Position numbers and translations under genes: made by a program. The notes under the pieces were generated by a model. It saw only the letters and a list, made by a program, of their open reading frames with translations, was not told the origin of the DNA and ran no database searches. Below, piece by piece: positions 32,756 to 41,019 of a stretch of DNA of 48,106 bases. The stretch is from JAVVEW01 sp032251045 (lineage in GTDB: Bacteria > Pseudomonadota > Gammaproteobacteria > Methylococcales > Methylomonadaceae): assembly GCA_032251045.1 (NCBI GenBank), contig JAVVEW010000013.1, positions 1 to 48,106 on the forward strand, given 5' to 3'. Positions within the stretch are counted from its first letter, which is position 1, and each line of letters starts with the position of its first letter.

Positions 32756-33823
32756 CTAAATCTGATGATAACGCGGGCTAAGCTCATGCACCGCCTCGAT
32801 CATCGCGCCGACATGCTCAGGGTTTACATCTGGTAAAACACCGTGCCCGAGATTAAACACATGCCCACTGCCCCGACCAAACTTTTCCAGAATCTCGGCC
32901 ACTTTAGAGGCAATGACAGCGGGCGGTGCATAAAGCGCTAAAGGATCGAGGTTGCCTTGCAAGGCAACCCGGTCACCTACGCGGCGGCGTGCATCGCCCA
33001 TATCGGCTTGCCAATCCAACCCTAAAGCATCAAAGCCAGCCTCAGCCATTGGCTCCAGCCATTGACCGCCGCCTTTGGTATAAAAAATACAGGGAACCTT
33101 TTGTTTGTTGTCCTGTGCGGTTAACGATTCACGAATGCGCCGGGCATAGGCCAATGAAAAGGTCTGGTAATCCTCGCCGGTCAACACGCCGCCCCAGGTA
33201 TCGAAAATCATCACCGCTTGTGCGCCGGCGGCAATTTGCGCATTCAGATACAAGGCCACGGCTTTGCTGAGTTTATCCAATAAAACATGCAAAGTTTCCG
33301 GCTGTTCATACATCAAACCCTTAATCTGGCGGAAATTTTTGCTGGCACCACCTTCGACCATGTAAGTTGCCAATGTCCAGGGGCTTCCGGAAAAGCCAAT
33401 CAACGGCACCTTCCCGGCCAGACTGGCCCGGATCAGACGCACGGCATCCAGCACATAACGCAGTTCCTGTTCAGGGTCTGGTACCGAAACTTTGTTGATG
33501 TCGGCACCGGTTCTCAATGGCGATTGAAAACGTGGCCCTTCGTTTTCGGCAAAATAAAGCCCCAGCCCCATGGCATCGGGAATGGTTAGAATGTCGGAAA
33601 ACAAAATGGCCGCATCCAACCGATAACGTGCCAGTGGCTGCAGCGTTACCTCGCAGGCTAATTGCGGGTTTTTGCACAATTCCAGAAAATTACCGGCCTG
33701 GGCGCGTGTTTGCCGATATTCCGGCAAATATCGACCCGCTTGACGCATCATCCAAACCGGCGTGCGCGGCACAGGCTTTTTTAATAACGCATCAAGAAAC
33801 ACAGTATTGAGGTCATCAGTCAT
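32756..33823 (-). CDS. hemE: Uroporphyrinogen decarboxylase
   Basis: Heme pathway enzyme converting uroporphyrinogen III to coproporphyrinogen III, 355 residues. Signature 1 is TPVWMMRQAGRYLPEYR (about residues 21-37), with the substrate-binding Arg residues. FSDILTIPDAMGLGL (about 75) holds the conserved Asp, and IGFSGSPWTLATYMVEGG and IFDTWGGVL are further conserved blocks. The end GHVFNLGHGVLPDVNPEHV contains the final conserved His. Cytosolic. It lies downstream of damX, as in Pseudomonas, but without the gltB-gltD pair found between them there. Confidence 0.97.
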   Translation of the reverse strand: MTDDLNTVFLDALLKKPVPRTPVWMMRQAGRYLPEYRQTRAQAGNFLELCKNPQLACEVTLQPLARYRLDAAILFSDILTIPDAMGLGLYFAENEGPRFQSPLRTGADINKVSVPDPEQELRYVLDAVRLIRASLAGKVPLIGFSGSPWTLATYMVEGGASKNFRQIKGLMYEQPETLHVLLDKLSKAVALYLNAQIAAGAQAVMIFDTWGGVLTGEDYQTFSLAYARRIRESLTAQDNKQKVPCIFYTKGGGQWLEPMAEAGFDALGLDWQADMGDARRRVGDRVALQGNLDPLALYAPPAVIASKVAEILEKFGRGSGHVFNLGHGVLPDVNPEHVGAMIEAVHELSPRYHQI

Positions 33824-33955
33824 GCAAGGATTCCTATATCGCAGTCAATGCTGCGGCTGGGTTATTGAAACAGTAATAACAAGGTGAGACAGGGCAGCCT
33901 CGCCTACCGCCACCTTAAAGCGCTGGTGATCGTCCAAATTGAGCAGGATTCAGGT

Positions 33956-35308
33956 TTAACGCCAGCCCAGGTCAGTCTTCAAGCGAGCACTATTGCGCAC
34001 CCAGGCATTTTTCAGCTTGTCCGGTAATGTCACTACTTTTGCCTTGGCTTGCTCATAATCGGCAAAGTCACCGTAGACAATATAGTATTGCTCGGCAGAA
34101 CGACTCTTAAGTTGGTAAAGGGCGTTTTTCAGTTCGGGATAACGTTCACGCAATTGCCAATCAGCGCCCGGGTATGTCAACACCATCAGCTGTACTGTGT
34201 AATGATTATCAGGCAAGTGTTGTAGCCACTGTTCAGCCGCATCAGCTGGCTTGGCGACTACAGGCTCTGCGACCGGTGTCGCTAGCGGTTCGGATAACTC
34301 AGCTTTAGTGTTGTCCGTCGCAGCGGGCGCCACAACCGGCTCGGACAATGCGGCAGGTTGCTCCTGTACTTTGCTTGCAGGGGGCGGCGCCACAACCGGC
34401 TCGGACAATGCGGCAGGTTGTTCTTGTACTTTGCTTGCAGGGGGTGGCGCCTGGACAGGCTTAGACTCAGATTCAGCCACCACCACAGGTGAAGACGACA
34501 ACACTGTCGGCGCCTGTGCTTCCGGTTGATGCAGTTGCTGTGAACCGACATGAAAAACCAAATAGGTTACCAACACCAAGATTAAAACCACCAAAGTCAA
34601 TACATACAAGGTGTTAAGTTGTTGCTTTGGCGTTTGATTGAGTGCAGGAAATAACAGACTGATTCTGCCGGGCACGCCGCTGCTATCCTCAAACAACTGC
34701 CGTACCAAATCGTCATCGATGTCCTGGAAAGACACCGGGATATTAGGCAATGCGGATTGGGCAATAAGAAAATCGCGTATTTCCCGCGCTGATAAAGGTG
34801 GAATATCAATAAAACGGCAAGCTTCCAGGTTCGGATCCGTATGCAGCTTAAGCGCGGCATCGTCCTGACTCATAGCATAAACCAGCCTTAGCGAGGCAAA
34901 CTCACTGGCCCACAGGTTAAGGGCATCAATCAAACCTGGTCGGAATACACCTGCGTTATCAATCAGCACAATGATGTTTTGCTGCTGCCTGGCCAGTTGC
35001 TCAAAATACGCAGTCAGCCCCGGAAATGGCTGATCACCGGCTCTTTTCTCCAGCACACGTAACAGACGCCCCTGCAGTGCCTCCAACCGGTCTTGATGAT
35101 CGGCCTCTAACAAACAACATTGCGCTGGCAAGTCCGGTAAATTGGCCAGCGTCTGCAAAAATGTCGTTTTGCCAATGCCAACAGGGCCAGAAATCACCAC
35201 GGGTTGCTGTTGCGTGGTCAGAACATGCCAGGCCAAATTGAGTTGCGTCACACGCGGCTGACTGAGCAGCGTCTTGAGCAGGCGCCCCTGAGGTAATTCA
35301 GCGCCCAT
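33956..35308 (-). CDS. damX: DamX-like protein: P-loop AAA domain, TM helix, proline-rich linker, SPOR domain
   Basis: 450-residue inner-membrane cell division protein. A cytosolic ATPase-like domain starts the chain (VVISGPVGIGKTTFLQTLAN, about residue 35-55). One helix (TLYVLTLVVLILVLVTYLVF, about 230-250) is followed by a Pro/Ala/Val-rich periplasmic linker with a 20-residue direct duplication. A C-terminal SPOR domain (HYTVQLMVLTYPGADWQLRE to YYIVYGDFADYEQAKAKV) would bind denuded septal glycan strands. The start MGAELPQGRLL overlaps the aroB stop by 11 bases. It follows aroK-aroB as in E. coli, but dam is absent. Confidence 0.9.
   Translation of the reverse strand: MGAELPQGRLLKTLLSQPRVTQLNLAWHVLTTQQQPVVISGPVGIGKTTFLQTLANLPDLPAQCCLLEADHQDRLEALQGRLLRVLEKRAGDQPFPGLTAYFEQLARQQQNIIVLIDNAGVFRPGLIDALNLWASEFASLRLVYAMSQDDAALKLHTDPNLEACRFIDIPPLSAREIRDFLIAQSALPNIPVSFQDIDDDLVRQLFEDSSGVPGRISLLFPALNQTPKQQLNTLYVLTLVVLILVLVTYLVFHVGSQQLHQPEAQAPTVLSSSPVVVAESESKPVQAPPPASKVQEQPAALSEPVVAPPPASKVQEQPAALSEPVVAPAATDNTKAELSEPLATPVAEPVVAKPADAAEQWLQHLPDNHYTVQLMVLTYPGADWQLRERYPELKNALYQLKSRSAEQYYIVYGDFADYEQAKAKVVTLPDKLKNAWVRNSARLKTDLGWR
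34327..34446. repeat. 60-bp tandem duplication inside damX
   Basis: Units 34327-34386 and 34387-34446 are identical apart from about three bases, with only silent changes between them, and both keep the reading frame. They encode two copies of the 20-residue unit PPPASKVQEQPAALSEPVVA in the periplasmic linker. Near-identity at the DNA level points to a recent duplication. Confidence 0.9.
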
Positions 35309-36377
35309 ATGTCTCCAGAGTTGCTTGCAACAATGCAATATCCACCGTCATAGCGGGTGTCGCCTCACCTAAACACCGTAGTAGAATCAGGCGTATCTGG
35401 CCATTCAGATTCTTCTTATCCACTCCCATCCAATGCAGAAATCGCTCACTGCTCAAGCTTTCAGGTGGCTTGACAGGAAGCCGTGCGCGCTGCAACAAAT
35501 GCGCAATCCGCTCCACCTCCGCATCATCTAACCAACCTAAACGCCGGGATAAATCCGCCGCCTGGCACATGCCAATAGCAACGGCCTCACCATGCAAATA
35601 CTGCCCATAGCCCATGCCCGCCTCAATGGCGTGTCCAAAGGTATGCCCCAGATTCAAAATCGCACGCAGTCCAGCTTCTCTTTCATCGGCTGCCACCACG
35701 GCGGCTTTCTGTCGACAAGAATGCTCAATGGCATACATTAAAGCCTCGGGATCGCGTGCCAACAAGGCCTCGATATGCGCCTCCAGCCACTCCAGGAAAG
35801 CGACATCGGCAATCAGGCCGTACTTGATCACTTCGGCAAGACCGGCGCTTAACTCCCGATCCGGTAGCGTCGACAAAACATCGATGTCGATGACGACGCC
35901 GTGCGGCTGATAGAACGCGCCAATCATATTCTTGCCCAAGGCATGATTGACCGCTGTTTTACCACCCACCGAAGAATCAACCTGAGCCAGTAAAGTGGTT
36001 GGCATTTGCAAATAGGCAATACCTCGTTGATAACACGCGGCGGCAAAACCTGCGGTATCACCGACCACCCCGCCCCCTAGAGCGATAATGGTACTGTTAC
36101 GGCTGAATTGCTCGGTCAGCAACTTGTGCCAAATGCTTTCCAGCGCATCCAGATTTTTATAGCGTTCGCCATCGGGCAACACAATCTCGATGAGCTGATA
36201 ATCACTCAATTGCTCTTTCAGCACGTCCAGATACAACGGCGCCACTACCGTGTTACTGACCAAGGCGATTTGCCGTCCCGGCAAGCCGGTACGCCAGACT
36301 TCACCCTGGCTTAACAAACCACGACCCATCCAGATCGGGTAGCTGTTACTGCCCAGCTCAACATTCAGCTCAATCAT
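35298..36377 (-). CDS. aroB: 3-dehydroquinate synthase
   Basis: Second shikimate pathway enzyme, NAD- and zinc-dependent, 359 residues. The start MIELNVELGSNSYPIWMG overlaps the aroK stop by 4 bases (ATGA). DGERYKNLDALESIW, then GGGVVGDTAGFAAACYQRG (NAD binding, about 100-120), VDSSVGGKTAVNH (about 140-152) and LNLGHTFGHAIEAG (zinc His, about 245) are all present. aroK-aroB-damX is the standard gammaproteobacterial order. Confidence 0.97.
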   Translation of the reverse strand: MIELNVELGSNSYPIWMGRGLLSQGEVWRTGLPGRQIALVSNTVVAPLYLDVLKEQLSDYQLIEIVLPDGERYKNLDALESIWHKLLTEQFSRNSTIIALGGGVVGDTAGFAAACYQRGIAYLQMPTTLLAQVDSSVGGKTAVNHALGKNMIGAFYQPHGVVIDIDVLSTLPDRELSAGLAEVIKYGLIADVAFLEWLEAHIEALLARDPEALMYAIEHSCRQKAAVVAADEREAGLRAILNLGHTFGHAIEAGMGYGQYLHGEAVAIGMCQAADLSRRLGWLDDAEVERIAHLLQRARLPVKPPESLSSERFLHWMGVDKKNLNGQIRLILLRCLGEATPAMTVDIALLQATLETYGR

Positions 36378-36895
36378 TGATTTACCGGAGAAAAATGCGC
36401 GATGATTTGCTTGACTGCCGCTTTGGTTCGAACCTGGCCGGAATCGATGACAAAATCGGCACAAGCCTGATATAGCGGCTGTCGTTCAGCCAACAAGCGG
36501 GTCAAGACCGCTTTAGGATTTGCTTGCTGCAATAAAGGTCGCTGCTTGTCATGCCGCGTGCGCTCCCATAGACGCTCCACGCCGCACGACAAATACACCA
36601 CCTGCCCCCGGGTGGTCAGGGCCAGGCGGTTGTCGGGATTCAAAACCACGCCGCCGCCTGTTGCCAGTACGATGCCATCTAAAGCCGTCAGTTCGGCAAT
36701 CACCTTCTGCTCACGCTGGCGAAAGCCTGCCTCCCCTTCAATCTCAAAAATGGTCGCGATGCTAACGCCTGTTTGCTGCTCCAAAACCTTGTCACTGTCA
36801 TAAAAGGTCTTGTGCAAGGTCTTGGCTAGCAATTTGCCAATGGTGGTTTTACCGGCCCCCATCAACCCGACCAAGTAAATGTTATCCGACTTCAT
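36374..36895 (-). CDS. aroK: Shikimate kinase
   Basis: Phosphorylates shikimate at the 3-hydroxyl, 173 residues, the same length as E. coli AroK. Walker A is GLMGAGKTTIGKLLA (about residues 9-23), YDSDKVLEQQTG has the Mg/shikimate Asp, FRQREQKVI the shikimate Arg, and ATGGGVVLNPDN the glycine loop. The start MKSDNIYLV fits family length; a GTG at 36910 would add five residues and lies against an intrinsic terminator. The ATG is only 16 bases past that terminator's T-run, so aroKB expression must involve read-through or a promoter inside pilQ. Confidence 0.95.
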   Translation of the reverse strand: MKSDNIYLVGLMGAGKTTIGKLLAKTLHKTFYDSDKVLEQQTGVSIATIFEIEGEAGFRQREQKVIAELTALDGIVLATGGGVVLNPDNRLALTTRGQVVYLSCGVERLWERTRHDKQRPLLQQANPKAVLTRLLAERQPLYQACADFVIDSGQVRTKAAVKQIIAHFSPVNQ

Positions 36896-36910
36896 GCCGC
36901 AAAAGGTCAC

Positions 36911-36935
36911 AAAAAAGGGGCATTATGCCCCTTTT
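36911..36935 (-). terminator. Intrinsic terminator between pilQ and aroK, inside the aroK leader
   Basis: Minus-strand GGGGCA-TAA-TGCCCC stem directly followed by TTTTTT (36916-36911). Both pilQ (upstream gene) and aroK are on the minus strand relative to it only in the sense that aroK comes after it in transcription order from higher coordinates; see pilQ, whose stop is at 36959. The hairpin lies 24 bases past that stop and 16 bases before the aroK start, so it can end pil transcripts or act as an attenuator. Confidence 0.85.
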
Positions 36936-36958
36936 CGATAGTGAATTAAAGCCAGGTT

Positions 36959-39298
36959 TCAGTTCAACAGGCGATTTTTCATGACTTTAGGCGTCACGAA
37001 AATCAGCAGCTCTCGGCGATCGTTTAATTCGCTCTTCTTGCGAAACAAAAAACCCAGTCCAGGAATATCACCAAAGAAAGGCACTTTGTTGGTCACATTA
37101 CGGCGCTCACCTTCAAAAATCCCCCCCAGCACGACGGTCTCGCCATCTTCCACCTGAACATTAGTGATCACGCTGCGTGTGTTAATTTCCCGGTTACCGT
37201 TAGGCGCCGGAGCGCCGGGCGCGTCCTGATTGATTTGCAAATCCATGATAATGCTGCCACTTGGGGTAATTTGCGGCGTCACCTGCATAACCAAGGTAGC
37301 GTCTCTGAACTCGATATTGGTACCTAGCTGACCGCTGGACGTTTGAAATGGAATCGACGTTCCCTGCTCGATCGTGGCGGTACAGCGGTCGGTGGTCAAC
37401 ACTCGAGGATTGGACAACACCTCGCCTTGACCTTGATCCTGCAGCGCAGACAATTCCAGGTTTAAGACATAATCGGCACCGCGCATCAAGGTCATCGCCA
37501 GGGAACCACCACTACTGGCTGCAGCCGCAGAGCCCAGATCAACGAGCAGATCTTGCACCTCGGTTTCACCTGTCACCACATTACTTGAGGTGCCAGAGCC
37601 ACCAATGCCAAATTGCGTGTCATCGCCAATCTGCCCCACTTTGGCAGCGCCGAACTTAACCCCAAGCTCACGGGCGAAAGTATTATCGGCGACAACCACC
37701 CGCGATTCGATCATGACCTGCCGGACAGGCACATCCAGACGATTGATCAGATCGCGGATTTCCTGCATTTTTCTGGTTGTTTCCCGGACAATCAAGGTGT
37801 TGGTTCGGCCATCCACCACCACCGTGCCACGCGGCGACATCAACGACAAGCTATTTTGGTTATTACCGCCGCCCTGGCCGCGTCCGGCTGACAAACCACC
37901 ACCGCCGAAGCCACCACCAAAGCCGCCTCCGCCACCGAAGCCTCCGCCACCGCCAAAGCTTCCGCCGCCAGCTCGACTCCCCCCCCCGGAACGACCACCG
38001 ACAGAACCCTGGTTACCGCCCATGATCCCACATTGACCAAATGACCCGGAGTCCAAGCCATAGAGGAGATTGCGAAAGTTTTCGGCACGGGCATAATTGA
38101 TTTTGATATATTCCGTTTTCAGCGGCTCCAATTTCTCAACCACCTGCTCGGTTTCCTGTTGTTTTTCCTTATATTCCTTAATCTTGTCGATAGGTGCTAT
38201 CAGAGTAATGTTACCGGATTTGTATTTCTCCAGATTCTTGGAAATCATGATGAAATCCAGCGCCTCATCCCATGGCACATCATCGAGTTTCAGCGTAACC
38301 GAGCCGGTAACATCATCGCCGGTGACAATGTTTTCTCCGGTAAATTCAGCCAAAATTGCCATGACACTGCGAATCTCAATATTCTGAAAATTCAGTGACA
38401 AGCGGTCTCCGGTATATTGATTGCGCTGATTTTCCTTAGCCAACACCTCGGCATCGGTCAACGGACGAAACTCGATCGTCATTTGACGCTCGCCTTGAAA
38501 TAACGAGTATTCATAAGATGAATCCTGCACGTCAACCGTCATGCGTGTCTGTTGATTCTGTTGTACGGTATCGATAAACCGCACCGGCGTTGCAAATTCA
38601 GAAACATCCAGGCGTCGCGAAAGCTTGTCTGGCAGGCGGGTATTGGCAAAAAACAATTCAATCTTACCGCCCATTTCACGAGCATTGACCAGTGTATTGG
38701 AATTGTCCAAAGACACTAAAATTCGGCCCTCGCCATTGGGGCCACGCTTGAAATCGATATTATCAATACCCTGCTCGGGAAGTAACGAGGAAATCACATT
38801 GGATCGGGCACGGGTAACCACTGGCGACAAGGGTTGCGTCGGCTCGGCCTCCGTCGGCGTTGGATTGCCTCGGGCGCTTAGCAATACCTCGATAACATTG
38901 TCTTTACTGTTAGTCTGATAAGGAACCGCTTCTAACAGGTTAATCACAACCCGTGTGCGACCACCGGCCTCGGCAATATAGATACTATCGGTCACCCCTT
39001 GATTCAGCTGAATTCGGCGCTTATCAAGCGCACTGACCACACCCTCTAAATCCAGTGCGATACGCGCAGGTTTGTCGGTATGAAAAACCTTCAAAGGTTG
39101 TTCCAAGGGACGATCCAGCATTAGACGCAATAACAGATTGCCATTGGCTTGACTGGCTACATCGAGACTCTCCAAGCGCACCTGGGCAAAGGTCAAGGTA
39201 GAAAATCCCATTAAGCCCAGCAACAGAAAAAAAAGCGTGGTTTTATTGATGAAGATAGTGTGCATGCCATGCATAAGCGTTTTCATAGAAAATCTCAT
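36959..39298 (-). CDS. pilQ: Type IV pilus secretin PilQ
   Basis: Outer-membrane secretin for the pilus fibre, 779 residues. A signal peptide (NKTTLFFLLLGLMGFSTLTFA, cleavage near residue 38) leads to two AMIN peptidoglycan-binding domains (VRLESLDVASQANGNLLLRL; the region after IDNIDFKRGPNGEGRILVSL), then an STN/N0 domain (LNFQNIEIRSVMAILAEFTG, about 299), an N1 domain interrupted by a long Gly-rich stretch (about residues 418-480), and the secretin barrel. The C-terminal signature VPFFGDIPGLGFLFRKK is intact. It ends the pilMNOPQ operon; its ATG overlaps the pilP stop by 4 bases. A terminator follows before aroK. Confidence 0.96.
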   Translation of the reverse strand: MRFSMKTLMHGMHTIFINKTTLFFLLLGLMGFSTLTFAQVRLESLDVASQANGNLLLRLMLDRPLEQPLKVFHTDKPARIALDLEGVVSALDKRRIQLNQGVTDSIYIAEAGGRTRVVINLLEAVPYQTNSKDNVIEVLLSARGNPTPTEAEPTQPLSPVVTRARSNVISSLLPEQGIDNIDFKRGPNGEGRILVSLDNSNTLVNAREMGGKIELFFANTRLPDKLSRRLDVSEFATPVRFIDTVQQNQQTRMTVDVQDSSYEYSLFQGERQMTIEFRPLTDAEVLAKENQRNQYTGDRLSLNFQNIEIRSVMAILAEFTGENIVTGDDVTGSVTLKLDDVPWDEALDFIMISKNLEKYKSGNITLIAPIDKIKEYKEKQQETEQVVEKLEPLKTEYIKINYARAENFRNLLYGLDSGSFGQCGIMGGNQGSVGGRSGGGSRAGGGSFGGGGGFGGGGGFGGGFGGGGLSAGRGQGGGNNQNSLSLMSPRGTVVVDGRTNTLIVRETTRKMQEIRDLINRLDVPVRQVMIESRVVVADNTFARELGVKFGAAKVGQIGDDTQFGIGGSGTSSNVVTGETEVQDLLVDLGSAAAASSGGSLAMTLMRGADYVLNLELSALQDQGQGEVLSNPRVLTTDRCTATIEQGTSIPFQTSSGQLGTNIEFRDATLVMQVTPQITPSGSIIMDLQINQDAPGAPAPNGNREINTRSVITNVQVEDGETVVLGGIFEGERRNVTNKVPFFGDIPGLGFLFRKKSELNDRRELLIFVTPKVMKNRLLN

Positions 39299-39831
39299 TG
39301 TCTTTCGACCAAAGCTATTGTCGTCTGTTGTTCGCGCCAGGTGCCTGGCTTTATATCCGGTACCAATTCCAGCAGACTGATACGGTCTTCGCCAATTTCC
39401 AGAATCTTGCCGTGATTTTTGCCCATATAATTGCCTGCGCGGACACGATGAATAGTACCATCCGCACCAACGATCAGAGCCCAGCGCAACTCGTCCTTGA
39501 CCAGCGTACCGACCATACGCAAGCTATCCAGCGGGAACATTTCCAACTCCTCCCGTGGTCTGGAAAAATCAGGCCGCACCCCAGACCCCACCTCTTCAGC
39601 TATTTGTTGCTCATCCAACACGACATCCACAGGCACGAAGGGATTGCGCAAGCCAGTCGGGTCAAACAAAAAGAATTCAATTTCCTTCATTTTCGGTAAC
39701 TCGCCGATGGATTGGCCAGGACGTGCCTTCACTTCGGTAATGTAACGCTGCAAATCCGCTGTATCGGGATCAGAACATGCCACCAAAAACATTGCAGCCC
39801 AGGATGCCAGCACAGGAAACATCCACTTCAT
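39295..39831 (-). CDS. pilP: Type IV pilus lipoprotein PilP
   Basis: Inner-membrane lipoprotein linking the PilMNO complex to PilQ, 178 residues. MKWMFPVLASWAAMFLVAC gives the lipobox LVAC with lipidated Cys at 19. A disordered linker (LRNPFVPVDVVLDEQQIAEE) and a C-terminal beta-sandwich (LRMVGTLVKDELRWALIVGADGTIHRVRAGNYMGKNHGKI) match the family. The start ATG lies 1 base after the pilO stop; a longer upstream frame overlaps pilO and has no signal peptide. Confidence 0.94.
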   Translation of the reverse strand: MKWMFPVLASWAAMFLVACSDPDTADLQRYITEVKARPGQSIGELPKMKEIEFFLFDPTGLRNPFVPVDVVLDEQQIAEEVGSGVRPDFSRPREELEMFPLDSLRMVGTLVKDELRWALIVGADGTIHRVRAGNYMGKNHGKILEIGEDRISLLELVPDIKPGTWREQQTTIALVERQ

Positions 39832-39832
39832 T

Positions 39833-40453
39833 TCATCGACCTCGCTTCGGCTTGGGTTTCTGGGCAGGTTGATCTGCTTCGTTGTAGGTTTTAATCGTTG
39901 CATCCATGACCAGAGCGTTAGACGCCTGCTTATCACCCGTGCGTGGCGTAATCTTCACATCATGGATAGTGACGATTCTGGGTAGCGCGGCAAGACCGCT
40001 GACAAACAAGCCTAATTCCTCATAATCACCCACGACCTGAATGGCAATGGGCAATTCGTAGTAAAAGTCCCGGCGAATGGGCTTACCAGGACGAAACAAA
40101 CGAAATTCCAGGCCACTGGCCATCCCGGTTTGCGAAATATCAATCAACAAGCTGGCAACTTCCGCTTTGGTTGGCATCAGCTTGATCATTTCCGCCAGGG
40201 ATAATTCAATCTGGGCAAGTTGTTGCTTGTAGGCCTCAAGATTCGCGGCCTTCTTTTGTTTAACTTCAAACTGCCGCTTCAGATCGCCCTCTTTGCGCTG
40301 ATCGGCTTCCAGCTGCTCAAATTGCGGCATCGTATCGTAATAAACAGCAACACCAACCACCAACAACGCGGCCAACACAATCGCCGCGATACGAATGGAC
40401 AATGGCCATTCGCCAGCTTCATTGAAATCCCAGTTGATTTCATTCAGATTCAT
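39833..40453 (-). CDS. pilO: Type IV pilus inner-membrane protein PilO
   Basis: 206 residues. One transmembrane helix (IAAIVLAALLVVGVAVYYDTM, about 23-43), a coiled coil (FEQLEADQRKEGDLKRQFEVK to SLAEMIKLMP) and a periplasmic ferredoxin-like domain (ELPIAIQVVGDYEELGLFVSGLAALPRIVTIHD). The C-terminus ends in a basic Pro/Lys tail. It pairs with PilN to form the alignment subcomplex. It overlaps pilN by 4 bases. Confidence 0.94.
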   Translation of the reverse strand: MNLNEINWDFNEAGEWPLSIRIAAIVLAALLVVGVAVYYDTMPQFEQLEADQRKEGDLKRQFEVKQKKAANLEAYKQQLAQIELSLAEMIKLMPTKAEVASLLIDISQTGMASGLEFRLFRPGKPIRRDFYYELPIAIQVVGDYEELGLFVSGLAALPRIVTIHDVKITPRTGDKQASNALVMDATIKTYNEADQPAQKPKPKRGR

Positions 40454-41019
40454 GGCTTCTCCGCATTGGCTTTTTTCTGGCGCCCAAGTTTGGCCTGCAA
40501 GGTAAAGTCACTTAAGTGATTGACCTGAGTTTTATCCTTGGACTGAATGATGTTGAGACTGGGAGAATGCAGCCATTCAGAGGCCTCAACGGCCCGCATG
40601 AATGCTGAAACACGCGCATTGGATTCTGTTTTGCCGTCAAAAACCAGACTCTTGCCCTTTTGTTGGAACTTAGCCAAAAATACGCCCTCAGGCGTCAAAC
40701 TGGCTATTTCATCAAACAAATGCACCACTTCGGGGCGGCTTTCCTGCAACTGCTGGATCACATTGATTTTGGTCAGCAATTGATTTTTCCGGTCTTCAAT
40801 CGTGTTAATTTCTTTAATTTTGCTATCCAGTTGGGCAATTTCTTTGCTCAGCATGGTATTGCGTTGCTGCTGATGTTCGATAAGCCCCTGCATGTGCATG
40901 TGCATGGCCAGCATCGTCAGGCCGGCAACCACCAAGCCCATTACAATCTGTATGATAAAAGCCTGCTGTCGCTGCTTTTTTTGTTCCGCCCGCCAAGGCA
41001 ACAGGTTAATTCTGGCCAT
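40450..41019 (-). CDS. pilN: Type IV pilus inner-membrane protein PilN
   Basis: 189 residues. The cytosolic N-terminus MARINLLPWRAEQKKQRQQ contains the conserved INLLPWR motif that binds PilM. One transmembrane helix (FIIQIVMGLVVAGLTMLAMHM), a coiled coil (NTMLSKEIAQLDSKIKEINT) and a periplasmic domain follow. Its first base overlaps the last base of pilM (TAATG-type junction at 41019), and the stop overlaps pilO. Confidence 0.95.
   Translation of the reverse strand: MARINLLPWRAEQKKQRQQAFIIQIVMGLVVAGLTMLAMHMHMQGLIEHQQQRNTMLSKEIAQLDSKIKEINTIEDRKNQLLTKINVIQQLQESRPEVVHLFDEIASLTPEGVFLAKFQQKGKSLVFDGKTESNARVSAFMRAVEASEWLHSPSLNIIQSKDKTQVNHLSDFTLQAKLGRQKKANAEKP

Noticed and set aside
37590..38036. 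148-residue proline-rich frame on the plus strand
   Set aside because: The proline runs are the complement of the glycine-rich insertion in pilQ, so the frame is a by-product of that repeat.
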